Under the pieces are notes generated by a model, which was given only the letters and a program-made list of their open reading frames with translations, did no database searches and was not told where the DNA came from. The position numbers and the translations under genes were made by a program. Shown in pieces: positions 16,174 to 31,100 of a stretch of 64,000 nucleotides of DNA. Numbering within the stretch: position 1 is the first letter of the stretch; each line of letters begins with the position of its first letter. Origin of the DNA: JABMNT01 sp048262655 (GTDB lineage: Bacteria > Pseudomonadota > Alphaproteobacteria > Rhodospirillales > Casp-alpha2); assembly GCA_048262655.1 (NCBI GenBank), contig JBLXEY010000005.1, positions 368,996-432,995 of the forward strand. The letters run 5' to 3'.

Positions 16174-19100
16174 TCACGAAACCACGAATTGTAATGCTTC
16201 TGTTGTCACATCACCATTTTCGTCCGTTATATCGATTGAAACCTCGTTGGTCCCATCATTTGTGGCATGACTGTCATAGGAAAATGTGTTGCCTGTTAAC
16301 GTAAAGCCTTCAAGTGATGAATTGGCATTGATCGCGTAGGACAAATTATCGCCATCCGCGTCTTCGCCCAAAATCATTCCTTTGTAGGATTCACCATTGC
16401 CCATTGTCACAGTCGTCAAATTTTTATAAGTCGGCCCATTGGTCAAAATACCATCGTTTCCATTACCGGATTGATCCGTCGCAATGGCACCCGCACCTTC
16501 ATCGAAATCCCAGTAGCCGACAAGCCCCGTTTCGTCGCCATTCATCTGGCGATCCATATTTTCATTTATTTGAGTAGCTGTACGTGTTGTATCCCAGTAA
16601 CGAACCTCATTTATATTACCTGTAAACTCATCGCCAAAATTCGATGTGACGTATCCAACCTTGAATGTATCTCCAGAGACATCGGCTAACATTGTGGCAG
16701 TCAAGACACCGGAGCTTATCGTTCCGGCCCCTCCAGTTACTGCAGAAAACGCTTCCGCTGCTCCATCAACGAACATTGTTGTTTGATTGTTTGCCGCATC
16801 ATAGCTGAGGGCGACATGATGCCACGCCCCATCGTTCAAGTTGGTTAAGGTACCTTTGCTCTGAACTTGTCCAAACGCATCAAATACAAGTTGCCCATTT
16901 TCTAATAGAAGAGCCTTCCCGCCATTCTGCCAGGCTTGGATACCGACATTTGATTTACCAAACAACACGGCTGTATTTGTTGCCGTGGTTTGGAACCAGG
17001 CTTCCATCGTCCAGTTGGTATCGCCCATATTAATGCCGTCAGCATCAAAGACTTCGACATAATCATTCACACCATCGAAGCGCATCGCGTAATCTGCGCT
17101 GTGTGTCGGGTCTTTTCCAATGTCAATACTCACGGTTTCTTCATCTATGCCTGACGTTGCGCCGCTGGCGCGGATGGTGAAACTGTCGGCGCCCTGGGTA
17201 TTCGCGTTTGGCGTATAAGTCCATTGTCCGGTCGTCGCATCCAGATCGACCTGCCCTAACTGCGGTGATCCTATCAATGTAAAGGTCGGCGTTCCTGTCA
17301 CATCGGTATCGGTCATTTGCCCGGTTGCACTGGTGTTTTCAGCGATCTCGATTTCTGATCCTTCGATGGAAGGCGCGTTACTAACAAAGGTTGGGTTTCC
17401 GGTAAATCCGCTGGAATCGTTATTACCCGCAGAATCCATAACCGTCGTCGCATTGGCTTCTTCATCCATTTTGTAGTAGCTAACCAGTCCGGTTTCGTTG
17501 CCGCTTAAGGATCTGCTCATATAGTCATTGACTTCGGCCGTGGTCAGGGCTGTTGACCAGGCGCTGAACTCGGCCATATCGCCGGTGAAATTCTCGCCAA
17601 TGGCGAAGTTGGCGGCAGCAACTGTATTGATCGCTTGAGTTTGATTGGACGCCGAGGTTATTCCTGTAAGCAGCACGCCATCCTGATAAATCTTGGCATC
17701 TGCAGTCGTACTGCCTGCACCGATGACAATCGCGTAGTGGTGCCATTGACCATCACCTATCGCCGTCTCCGGTTGAACTTCAATATAGCTCGTGTGGGTA
17801 TCCAGAAAGAGCCCCTGACTGGCATGTCCAAACGTAATCCATTCACCCTGGGCTGCATTCCCGTATTTCATTAAAATCTGGCCGGTTCCGACCGAGGTTT
17901 TCGCCCATAACATAAACGTACGCGCGTTGCCTGCATCGGGGAGGAAGTTTCCGCTAAAGTTAATCGCATCATTGCCGTCGAACCGCAAGGCGTTGCCAAG
18001 ATGATTAAGCAGAAGTGGTCCATCATTACCCGATTCAATGATTGACGCATTGGCGGTAAGAGTTGCGTTTTCTTGTGCGCCATCGTTATCATGAACGGTC
18101 GATCCGGAAACGTCGTCATAGGTGTATTGAGTGATGAGATTTGCCGTATCGTAATCATAGGATTGCGTCATACCTTCACGGATTTCTTCAACCGTACGCG
18201 CCCGATCCCAAACCCGGGTGTTATCAAGCTGCCCATCGAAAGCCGCACCGCCCTGTTCATAGCCGACGTTCAAATTTTGAGAAACACCAGACGTCAGCGA
18301 ATACCCGCTAATTTCAGCGCTATCAACTACGGTTCCATTCAAATAGATAAATGTATTATCCGAACCGGTGACGGAAGCATCATATGTCACTGCAACGTGA
18401 TACCATTCTCCAACGGTTGTCGAACCAGCGGCACTTTGAAGAACGTTTGAAACAGAATTGTTTCCAACATAAAATACGAGTTCGCCCGTTGCCGTTTTGT
18501 ACATCACATAACGAGGCGTTTCGTCAGGATCTGGAGCAGTATCCAGTGTCCAGAGAGAGAAAAAATTCTCCTGGATTCCAGAACGGTCAAAGCGTATCCA
18601 CGTTTCTATCGTCACTTGGTTCGAAATTGTATCGGCAGCCAACGTTGCCGTTGCACCAGCGGCCGCGACACTACCAGCAACGTCAAGCACGCTCGCGTTA
18701 GGGCCAGCCACGGCACCTTTAAGGGTGCCATCATTATTATTCTGCGTCGCATCCCGAACAACGTTGCCGTCGCCATCATCAAACCGGTAATTTGCAACCA
18801 GATGGTCGGACGCCGGGTCAATCTGTTCGTTATAGTTATCAGCAATTTCTTGCGCCGTGCGGGCATCGTTCCAGATGCGCACATCATCGATCATGCCTGA
18901 AAAATAATCGTCCTGGGAAAAGCTGGAGCGGCCAATGAAGTTTTCATCCCGAACAACATCCGCTCCTGCGGCCATGGCAGCACTACTCGCCCCATCCAGC
19001 GTTTGCAAAACGCCATTAATATAAATTTGCCCCGGGTTGTTCCCCGTCCCATCATTAACGGCAGCAACATGAACCCATTGATCTAAAGTCAATGTTGAAC

Positions 19101-22100
19101 TGGTAACGGCGAAGGTTGATGTTGCACCGACATAATTACCAAAATGAATACGCCCGGTTGTGGCATCCAGACCCAGGAAAATATTATCATCAGCAGCGCC
19201 TTGCGACATTTCAACAAAACGCCCATAACCGACACTTCCAGTGGCATAAGTACTGGTATTCACCCAAGCTTCGATGGTGTAGGCGCCGCTAATATTATTT
19301 CCAACAGAATCGGTGATCGTTCCCAGATCCACATAATCGTTCACCCCATCCAGTTGAATGGCGCCGCCGTGAACGGCATTTTCTGCATCGGCCGTTACCG
19401 TCACAGATATGGTCTCCGTATCCGTCGATGAATTTGAACCACTAGCCCTGATCTGGAAACTGGTTGTTCCCGCCCAGTTTTCCGGTGGCGTGTAAGTCCA
19501 CTGACCTGATGATGCATCGATTTCGACGCTGCCTTGCCCGGTTGCAGGGTTACTGACAACAGTATACGTCGCCGTGCCTTGAACGTCCGATGCATTCATC
19601 GTCCCTGTCGCTGTTTTGCCTTCTTCAACGGTCAGGGTTGTCCCAAGCACAACGGGTGCGACATCAACAACCGTTGCCCCGCCGACCACCGTCCCGTCCT
19701 GACTGGTCCCGGCGTGATCACTAACCGTATTACCTACGACCTCGTCCATCGTATAATTGACGATAAGGTTTCCGTTCTGTGTACCAGTCAAAGTTTGATT
19801 GTATGTCCCCTGGACTTCAGCCCCGGTGCGGACCGTATCCCATATGCGGAAATTGCTAAGCTGGGCATCCAGGAACCGACCGGCACCCGCTTCCGCACCG
19901 ATTTGTGCATCGTCCAAAGTTATTGTGCTTTCAGAGGTGTAGGAGATGGTTTCGGTCAGATCGCCGTTGAGATACAGATGAAGGTTGTTCGCCGACGCAT
20001 CGCGCACGACGCTGATATGCAGCCAACTACCGATGTCGGAAGCAAAATCATGACTGAAGACGCTTGAGTTGCCGGCCTCCCCCCAAACCAGTTTTTTAAC
20101 GCCACTAAAATCCTGAAACTCGAAATGGAGGTCCCCTGCAACCGAGTGAACGGCATTTCCGATAATCATATGGTAACCACCACCTGTCGGCAGGCTATCC
20201 AGATGGATCCAGGTTTCAATCGTTATGTCGGTGAAATTCACACCCAAGTCAGGTACGGTGATGAAATCATTTGTCCCATCAAAATTGAGAGCTTTTGTTG
20301 GCAACCGAACGATCTCAACGCCGGAGCGAACCGGGCTATCTGATGTAGCGGCAACTGCCGCATCACCCTGAAGTGCTCCATCCAAACTGGCGTTGCCTTG
20401 CCCGTTATCAACCGCTGTCGTATCATCATCGAACGTGTAATTCGCAACGAGGTTGCTTGAATTTGAATCAACGCCAGTGTGCATGGCGCTCTGAATCTCT
20501 CCTTGCGTGCGGGCATCAGACCAAATTCGGACTTCATCGATCTTGCCGTTAAAGAATTGTTCGGCGGGCGTGCCGTCATCATAAACACCAATGGTCAAAG
20601 CTTTCGTATCAAGGGTCGGCGACCCCGTTACATTCAAAGCTTCGGCGACCAGATTACCATCCACGTATAGCCTCAGGTTCGTACCATCATAAACCCCCGC
20701 CACATGGTGCCATTGACCGTCGTTGTATGTGAGGGGCGAATTGAGGCTAGCGGTGCTTATCGTATTTGTGGCGACATATATCCGACCTTCAAGCATATAG
20801 AGCGAATACTGATTGCCGCCTGTGCCTTGTGCTTTTGAGATAAGTCGACCGATATTCGCATCCCCGGCATCCGTATGCGATGACGTCTGGAACCACGTCT
20901 CAATCGTCCAGTTCGCAACATTCAACGATGCATCATCAGTAATCGTCACGTAGTCGCCGGTACCATCCAACGACAGAGCTTGACCTGTTGCCGTACTTCC
21001 ATGTCGATTATTCCCCGAATGGTCTGTGACGACATCACCATCACCTTCATCAAATCGATAGTAGACCTCCAGATTATCGCCGGTAGCCGTGATCTGATTT
21101 TGGTAAGTGTCTCTAATTTCCTGACCTGTGCGAATATCGCTCCAGACCCGCACTTCATCGACCATTCCAGTGAAGGCAAAACCCGATGTGACCGCAGCGT
21201 CAGCAAGATGATTCCCGCCAAGAACCAGAGTTTGTGCGTTTCCGGTAAAATCAACCGTACTATGCGCAACCGTCGCTTTCAGATCGCCATTAATAAAAAT
21301 CTGGGCATTTGTGCCATCATATGTCGCAACAACACTGTACCAGGTATCCGCAACGGCGGTTACGCCGCTATTGAGAATAACACCATTAATATACAGGCTT
21401 AGATCGTTCGAGGTGTCCTTGAACAAAACAATCGTATGGTCATTGGTATCACCTTTATGAGCCAGAAAGTTTTGATGACCTGCAAGATCACTAAACAAAA
21501 CATCTGTTTCATAAGTAACTGCTGTCGTAATTGCACCAGAGGCAATATTGCCTTGAACGCGATCCACCAGACCGCCATCAAACTGCGCTGCGCCCCCCGC
21601 GACATTAACAGAATTCTGATCTTCCGAATTAATAGTTACGGTGATTGTTTCGCTATCCGTTACCCCGGATGCGCCATCGCCAACGGCCGTTAATTGGAAG
21701 GTGTCCGTTCCATGATAATTGGTCGCCGGGGTGTAAATATATTCCCCGGTGACTGTATTAACTTTTACCGTCCCTCCCACAGAAGTTGACGCCGTCACCC
21801 AACCATCCGCATCGGCGGCACCAGCCCCTGTGACAGAAAACTGGGTACCGTCATTGGTCAAAGGCAACACCTCAACATCAGTGGTATATCCGGTGGTCGC
21901 CGTCTCAACGGCCCCTGCATGATCAATGTCTGATGTTCCGGCATTCGAGAACCCGCTCGTCTTATCAATGGCTGTGGTACCCGAACCCTCATTCAGTTGC
22001 CAGTAGGCAACCAGATTGTCTTCACTGCCTGCCAGTTCCTTATTATAGTTTTCAGAAATTTCGGTCGCCGTGCGAACATCGTTCCACAAGCGCACCTCGG

Positions 22101-25100
22101 CCATTTGTCCGTCATAACTGTTACCCGTCTGGAATCCGCCACCAACACTATCCTGATCTGTTCCCAGATACATTGTGCCAGCACCGGTCAGAGTTCCATT
22201 ATCTGCATCTGCCTGACCGATCAGTTGGCCATTTTTATAGGCCTGTAAATTGGTCCCGCTCCCGTCTGTCCAGGTGAAAGCGATGTGTGACCACTCGCCA
22301 GCTGTTAAATTAAAATCGGAGAAGGTGGTGTCTGAGCCATTTGTATCAAAACGCACAGCCCCGCTTCCGCTCACATAAATGAGGACTTCATTATCTGATC
22401 CCGGAACGGCGTAGCTGAATAAACTACCAAGGAGAACATCCGGGTTCACCCACATCTCAATGGTGAGCGCGGAGGTTGGAAAGTCGGTAAATGCATGTTT
22501 CACACCCGTAGCAACGCCATCTTCTCCAGGATTGCCAATATCCAGAACAGAATGAACAATGTCATTCGCCGGCATTTGACCTGATACGGCTTCATTTTCC
22601 TGGATCGTAATTTGACTGCCCAATATTTCAGGGCTTGATCTTACGAAATCAACCTTACCTGTAATCGTCCCGTTATTCGCGCCGGCTGTATCCGTCACGG
22701 TCGCGCCGGCACCTTCTGTAAACTGATAGTTCAGAACCAGATCGCCACCCTGATCCCCGGTTAGTTTTGTGTTATAGGTCTCAAAAACTTCCTGATCTGT
22801 TCGCGCCGTATTCCAAATCCGAACATCCGCCATTTCACCATCAAAATAATCACTGAATGAGGTACTTAACGCTTCGGTCCCAATGTACAGTTGCGAGTTC
22901 CCGCCGCCGTCGGGATCGGTGGTATAGGTATCAATGCCAACCAAAATTCCGTTCACATAAACCTTGAGTAAATTGGTCGATGCATTCCTGACCAACGACA
23001 CGTGATACCAATGATTAGCCAATAAATTTGTATCAAAGGTTTTCGATGTATTATCACCTGATCCGCTTTCATGAATGTAAACCACGTCACCACTTGCATT
23101 TATTCCCAGACCATAAAGTCCATTCACAGAGGAAGCGTCACTTGAATTCGGTTCCGCAAAGCTCAGGATGTATTGCGATTTTAACTGATCCAACCGGACC
23201 CACGATTCAACTGTCAAATCCCCAGAGATCGCAAGGTTATCTCCTGTCCCACGACCGGCGCTCACATATCCAGTCGATCCATCAAAGTGCGCTGCCGAAC
23301 CCAGCGTATTGACGATAGTTGCGTTACCGACCAGCGTGCCGTCATTGGTGTTACCGGAACTGCCAAGATTTTGAACCTTGGTCGCCTCATTTTGATCATC
23401 GAAGCGGTAATAACCAATCAACTCTGTCGGGATCGTTCCGTCAATTTGCTGGTTATAATTATCTCGGATTTCTTCTGCTGTGCGCGCATCGCTCCAGATG
23501 CGCACCTCATCAAGAGCGCCCCGAAAATCATCATCTGCTGACCAATTGCTATCGCCGATAAAGCTGCTGGTCAGGTCATTGCTCGATGCCGGGCTCATGG
23601 TCGTCTTGGCTCCCGTGAGCCCCTGTGCAACACCGTTGAAATAGATCACAGCATTGCCGTTACCATCATTTACTGCCGCCACATGCACCCACTGCTGCAG
23701 AGGAATTTGCTGCACTGTACTGATTTTTGAGTTCACCGCGCCCGCGTAAGTTTCAAATGATATGAGGCCGGTTGTCGAATTGAGGGACAGAATAATATTG
23801 TTAGAGCTCTCACCTTCACCCAATTCAACGATCCGCCCAAAACCTTGGCCGCCGGAGGAATGATACTCCGCAATATTAACCCAGGCTTCAATCGTGATCG
23901 CACCGGTCAGTCCAGAAACCGTCCCGATATCCACATAATCGCCCGTCCCGTCAAGAACGAGCGCGCCCCCGCTAACGTTAACTGATTTCTCCGCAACCGA
24001 GCTAATCGTCACCGTAATCGCTTCTGTATAGGTCCCTCCACCCGAACTGGCGGTTTGAAGCTTGAAAGTATCGCTACCATGATAATTTTCGTTCGGCACA
24101 TATTCCCAGTTGCCGTTCTGATCTATGGTAACGGTGCCATTGGTGGCAGCGCCAGACACGCTGTAGGTAATCGTACCGCTAGCATCCTTGGGGGTTAGGG
24201 TGCCGCTGGCGTTTTGATTTTCCACAAGGGTGATTTGCTGGCCGTCGATGGCGGGCCCAACATCAACCCAGATCGGGTTGCCGGCAACAGTGCCATTATT
24301 ATCACCAACGGAATCAACAACCGCCGTCCCTGATGTTTCGTTTAACTTATAATGTGCAACCAACCCCGGCTGTCCGCCATCCAGTTCCTGATTGTAGTTC
24401 TCAGCAATTTCCGCGTCAGTTCGGGTCGTATTCCAGAACCGGGCATCAGAAATTTCTCCCGTAAAACCATTGCCGATATCCGACGTACCCGCATCAGGAA
24501 TAGTGAATGTCAGTTCGGCTGTTGCCACGAACACACCATCGAGAAAAAGCTTAACCGTCGTCCCGGATCGGGTTACCGCCGCATGATGCCATATGCCATC
24601 ATTGACGCTTGCTGCAGAGGTTATGTCCGCACTCCCTCCTGTATCAAATCTCAGGTTGCCATTTTCGATGAACAGAAATCCGCCTTCGTTGATTCCCGAA
24701 TTTTCGCCGAGCCTGACAAGGTTCATCCTCGAGTTGTTGGTCACATCCGTCTGGAACCAAACCTCATAAGAAAAATCGCCTGACCCGAAATTAAATACCT
24801 CAGGACTTCCGAGATCAACCTGATCACCTGTCCCATCCAAACGCAGGGCCCGCGCCGTTGGGCTGACAATCGAAGCGCCATCGCCAATCGTCAGATCCAG
24901 CGTATCGCCAGCGGAACTGAGGTTTTGGACCTTTGTCGGTTCAGAGGTGTCATCAAAACGGTAATAGGCCGCAAGGCTTGTGTCGGATGCCGGGCCGTCA
25001 ATTTGACGGCTATAGTTTTCTCGAATTTCTGTGGACGTGCGAACGTCATTCCAAATTCGGACTTCATCAACCTCACCCGCAACCACGCCGCTTTCACCGC

Positions 25101-28100
25101 GATTTTGGCCCACATAAACTTCGTCCGTAATCGAGAAATTAGTAAAGGGCGAATTCGCAGGCGTTGTCATGGCCGTGTCTTCGACACCATCAACATACAA
25201 CGTCAATGTATCCGTTGCCGCATCATAACTATAGGCAAGATGATGCCAGTTACCGTCATTAATGACGATACTCGACTCGTAGCGTTTAAAGTTTACATTA
25301 TCATCGCTAATTTCAACACGCCAGGCACCGTCAGCTTCCGTCAAAATTTGCGCGACTTTCCCGCCGCTATCATCCAATCCGACATATCCTTGGTCTGGAT
25401 CCGTCGTTTGTGTATTAACCCACAATTCCATCGTATGACTGCTCAAGGTCAGCGTGTTCGCAGTCTGCATTGCGGCATGACTATCGTCCCCGTCGAATTG
25501 CGCAAATGAACCGGAGTTCTCCAACACCAGGCCACCTTCAACATGAATGCTCAGGGTTTTGGTATCTGTTGCGCCTGTCGCATCTGCGACCTGATAGCGG
25601 ATGGTCTCGACCCCGTGAAAGCCGGTGGTCGGTGTGTAGGTAAAGCTGCCGGTTGAAGCATCGGTAATGGTAAATGTCCCGTTTGATGCATCTCCACCTG
25701 AAACCACTGAATAGGTCAGAGTGCCCGATACCGAAGGTGCATCCAGCAATCCGGAAACGGCTGTTCCTTCGTCTGTGATAAAACCATGACCAAGTTGCAA
25801 ATCATCCACTGCGACCTGATTTGTTGCACTTGTATATTCGCGGTTTGTAACAACCACATAATTGGTTGAAGGATCGAAAGTTGTCGTCGCAGTGATATCC
25901 GCACTGTTGCTGAGGTCCCCTACTTCGCTAACGATAAAGCGCAAGGTGGTTCCGTTGTCAAAAGCCTCGAAGCTGTATTCCGTGCCGATTTTCAAGTCGA
26001 TCGACGCATCACCGGTAGATGTCAGATTCGTGCGAGTCGAAGATATGATGGTTCGTAATACCAACTCATTGTTATCAAGATCAGCCTGAAAATTAATCGC
26101 GTTTTCCGGATAACCAAAATCAGTGAGGGTCGAAGGATCAGTTCTCGTCAGGACATGGAAAAAATCACCGGCATCCTGGAAACGGAAGGTTCCCGATAAA
26201 TGCACGGGCGTGCTAGCTGTCGGGTCATATTCTGCGTTTGAGCGCAACAATTCACGGTTGGCAATAATTGCTTCACCGGAATCCAGCGTTACCGAATCAT
26301 TGCCATTCGCCCCTCCCCCTTCAACAACGAGCCAGTCCGTTGCCGTATAGGGCAGTTGGTCCGGCGTCTCGGCCGTCGGATCATCAGTGCTTGCGCCTGT
26401 CGTCGCACCCAGGGTCGCATCATTTGAATTGGTCGATGTGTCTGTAACCACACCCCCTGCCAGATCATCCGACATATTCCAGTACCCGACCAGATTATTT
26501 GTCGAGCCGGGGTCAGATATATTGGGACTGAGCCCGGCGTAAATTTGCGCATCGGTCAGAACAGCATCCCAGACACTGACTTCGCCAATTGAGCCGTTGA
26601 AGAAATCGCTCGCCGCCGTTGATGACTTACCGATGAAGGCATCGCCCGAAAGCATCTCTTTGGAAACACCGGTCTGGGTGTGAACAAGTATGCCATCAAC
26701 ATACATTTTAAGGGTATTATCCCCGTCATGGGTCATGGACACTTTATGCCATTGACCATCGGCCACGGCGACACCGGAATCGGCTGTTGTTGTTTCCGAT
26801 GTCGTGACACCTGTTGCCGTAACCGACTTGAACACCAGGTTCCCGTTTTCAACAACCAATGCGTTGGTGCTAACTCCTGTCGGCGCGGCTGTAATCGTCA
26901 AGTTACTTACGGAATGAGCGTCATTTCCACTCTGATTCTGTGCGCCCAAAATAAATTCATGGCTTGAGGTCGGGCTATACCCGGAGCCCAAGTCCAGGTT
27001 ACTGACCAGTGTCGTGCCGTTGTAAACAATATCCAGGCCATTTGAATCATAAGAAATCGTGACCGGGACCGAGGCTGCGTTATCAACTTTCGCAACCGGT
27101 TCACCGTATATCTGGGTGACCGTTCCTGTTGCCGTGCCGTTACTCGCGCTGCCCGCAGAATCAGCCCCAACGTTCGATCCATCAAACGTGTAATTTGCGA
27201 CCAAACCGGTATGACTACCGGATAACTCACTCTGGTAATTGCTGGCAATTTCCCCGGCGGTCCGTTCTACGTTCCAAATGCGGACATCGTCCATCTGGCC
27301 GTTATAATCAAAATTCACTTGCCCCGAGCTGTCCTGCTGCCCCCCAATCATGAGAATGGCGTTACCGCCACCGTTCGGATCATCGAACGAATCCGACGTG
27401 CCATAGGATAAGGAGCCTTTGGACACCCCGTTCACATACAAGGTGTAAAAGCCACCGTTGGAATCGCTGACATCGCGGGTAATCGCGACATGTTGCCATT
27501 CGCCAGGTGTAATTCCGGCATTCGAAAAGGTTACACTGCGATCGGCCCCCGAATTGGATTCGTGAAAAACCGAAATAGAACCATCGATCTCGATCTGAGC
27601 GCGAAACAAGAAATTCTCAACCTTTGCTTCGTTGCCTCCCTTGCCCGCAATTGAGATAAATGTGTCGCCGCCCGTCGTCGAGAGTTCATCCGGGTTGAGC
27701 CAGGCTTCGACGGTTAGGTTATCGGAAATTAACAATTCGTCGCTAGTGCCACCACCCATATTGAGGGCATCGTTTGTGCCGTCCAAATCAATATACTGAT
27801 CGGTATCCGTCCTGAAAAAGTTCGCAGATTGTGAAACGGTCGAGAGAACCACATTGTCCAGTTTGACCTGCATAACATCATTACCGGAAGCGTCGGTATC
27901 AAAGGTAATAGCAAGACCTTCTACAACACCCGTCTCAAGCGGATTGTTATCGACGCCATAATTGAAGCTGAAGCCTTCACCCGGGCCAGATCCATCACCA
28001 ATACTGGCATTGAAGGTTGCCGAAAAAAAATGCCCATTTTCCGCGTCGCCCGTCGGATTGACTTTATACTCGCCGGTTTGGTTCGTCGTCGCACCACTGG

Positions 28101-31100
28101 TCAAAGTTTGCGTTACGTTGTTGGCGACGGTCGCACTGGGCAAGTCGCCCATCCCAAGGATTGTTTGGGTCCCGGTCGTTTGCGATGTGTTGATCCAGCC
28201 CTCCCAGGTTGTCGCGCCGCCATTAAGCAGAGTTGTTGAGTTACCAAGCGATAGGAAATCATTTGCGCCATCAAAAACCAGCACAGGCTCCATCGAAAAT
28301 GTCTCAACTGTCTGGTCAATCGTAACCGTGCGCGAAACAGTCGAGCCACTGTTTGATGCGGCATCTGTCAGATTGAAACTAATGGATCGATCAGCAACGT
28401 CCGGGTCCGGCGATGTGGAATTATATTGAACGGCGCGGCCAACAGCTTGCACGCTGGCGTCGGTTGCCGATCCGTTAAAGGTAATCGTTAAGGGGGTCGT
28501 GCCGGTGCCTCCGGAAACGGTACCAACAGTAACGCCGCCGTAGGTGATGTTGGAACCGCTTACACCCACTTGCCCGGCCGACGTTCCCTGATTGGCGACG
28601 CTCAGCACATCTGTCGTTTCGCCATTGGTGGTAATTGTCGTGACCAGTGTGCCGCCGTTATAATCCTGTTGCGGATCCGTCAATGAAAGGGTCGGGTCAA
28701 CACTAACCGCACCATCACCAGCCAGAAATCCGGTCTGTCCGCCCGCTGTGCTGACAATGGGGGAGTCGGTAACAATATTCAGGGTTCTGGTGACCGTTGC
28801 CGCCTGCCCGCCGTCCCCATCAGTCAGGGTAAAACTAAGTACCGGCTTTAGCGCTTCATTTGGGGTTCCTGCATGATCATAAGTGATCGCGCGCATTAAC
28901 GCTTGAACAGCCGCCGGGGTCGCGTTGGCGCCGCTTAGGGTTATGATGAACGGATTGCCGCTGGTCCCGCCAGTCACAGTGCCAATCAGGATATTTCCGT
29001 ATGTGACATTGCTTCCGCTAAGCCCAATTTGGCCCGCGCCAGTGCCTTGGTTTTCAACGCTAACGACATCGTTGGCAGACCCGTTGGTTGTAACCTGAAC
29101 CGTCAACTGACCGCCGGCAAAGTCTGTGGAATCGATATCCGCAACTGTCATTCCATCATCAACGACTTTCGCACTGCCTCCGCTGACATAATTAGGCGTC
29201 GTGCCTGTACCGACAGTGACAACCGGCGCATCGTTTACTGCAGCCACGTCTAAGGTAACTTCTTTTGTTGCGGACGCGGCCACCCCATCAGAAGAAAAGG
29301 CCGTATATGTGAACGTAACCAAACCGCTCGCGTTATCGACCGGCGTATAGGTTAAACTACCAGCGCTGAGTGCTTCTGATGTCACCGTTTGTCCAACAGC
29401 AACAGCATTGCCATTTAGCTTCAGGCTCCCACTCGCGGGAAGTTGTGATATCTCGATCCGGCCCAGCGCTCCATTCCCGTTGGCTGAGTAACCTGCGTTG
29501 AATGCGAGCAAAGACAAGGAAAGTGTCACGTCTTCGGTGCCGTTAACCGATACGTCAGAAATCGTTGGCGGCGGCGGTGGTGGCGGTGGTGGTGGCGGTG
29601 GTGGCGATGGCGGTGGCGCAGGTGGTGGCGCGGGCGGCGGCGATTGCGGTGGCGGCGGTGGAGGTGGCGGCGGCGGTGGAGGTGGTGGCGGCGGTGGCGG
29701 CGCTGCGAATACCGGGAAGGGTATTGGGGCAGGCGAGGATACTGGCGCGGCGGGAGCAGGAGTAGGAGCAGCTGGAGCAGGGGCAGCGGGGGCAGGCGCA
29801 GGTGGCGGTGCCGCAGGTGGCGGCGGTGGAGGTGGAGCCGGCGGAGGCGGCGCAGGGGGTGCTTCTGGTGCAGGTGCCGGCGCAGCCGGTGCCTCTGGTG
29901 CTGGTGCTGGTGCTGGTGCAGGAGGAGAAAGGGTTTGCTCTGGCGCCGCGGGAGCAGAATCAGCGGCAGCAACTTGTGTTGGTGCTGGCGATTGCACGGG
30001 AGCCGGGGCCGCGGGTGCCGCTGATGGTGGCGGAGTTGTGGGTGCCGGCGTGACAGGCGTGGGCGCTGGTGCGATAGGTGCAGGTGCAGGTGCAGGTGCA
30101 GGAGCAGGAGCAGGTGCCACCACCGGCTCCGTCGTCTCTGCAACCGCTGCCGTCTGCGCCGCGGTCTCAGCCTGTGCTTCGGCCAGCGCCTCGCCCGGCG
30201 TTTGCCCGCTAGCCAATGCGTCAGCAATCGCTTCGGCTCCTGCAGCACTATTCGCTACATTTCCAAGTGCGGTATCCGCCCCTTGGCCGGACGCAAGTGC
30301 CTGCAGCACGGGATCGGCCTGCCCGGTATTGGCGTCAGCCTCGGCCTGCGCTTGCAAGGCCGTTTGCTGACTGGCAGCGGCCGTCGCGTCAGCGAAATTG
30401 CCACCACCTTGCAACGCATTTGAGAGTGCATCGACAAAACCAGCGGAATCCCCAACAGCTTCGTTAACGCCTTGTCCAGAAGCAAGTGCGGCAAGAATAG
30501 GGTCTACGGTATTTGGGTCATTTGATTGCTCAACTGCTAAATCGGCCGCCCCCTGGGCTGCTTGGGCCGCTCCTTGCGCATCATTGATGGACTGCCCATT
30601 TTGCAGTGCCTCAACCAGAGCATTCTGGAAATCAGCGGAGTCACCGACAAGCTCACCAACACCATCTCCCGTCGCCAATGCGTTCAGCAATGGATCTACG
30701 AGACTGGGGTCGTCTTGTTCCTGGACAGCTTGTGAGAGTTCGGCTTGCAGTTGATTAGCCTGATCCAGCGCTTCATTGACGGGCTGGCCTGTCTGCAAGG
30801 CATCGACTAACGCATCTGCAAACGCATCTCCGGCGGCTGCATCACCGTCAGGTAATTCTATATTTGCACCCTCACCGCTGGCAAGTGCTTCCAATAAAGC
30901 ATCGCCATCCGTCTGCTCACCACCGGGGGCAAAAACTTGCAAGGCCCCTTCTGCCGCCTGGTTTGCGCCAGCCAAAATATCAACCGGCGCTTCGCCATTT
31001 GACAGTCCATCCTGCAAACCTTCAATAAAAGCATCCGTCGCCGCTGTAAGCTGCTCCGGCGTTAACGGCGCCCCATCCTGATTTTGTTGAATTAACTCTG

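Noticed and set aside
16430..28280. Possible CRISPR array or tandem DNA repeat suggested by the regular pattern
   Set aside because: The repetition is at protein level with diverged codons and units of 600-900 bp; there are no short identical repeats with spacers.
29498..30370. 290-residue glycine/alanine-rich + strand open frame
   Set aside because: It is the exact antisense of the Pro/Ala-rich linker of the giant protein; composition follows from the low-complexity DNA, and no ribosome-binding site or domain is seen.
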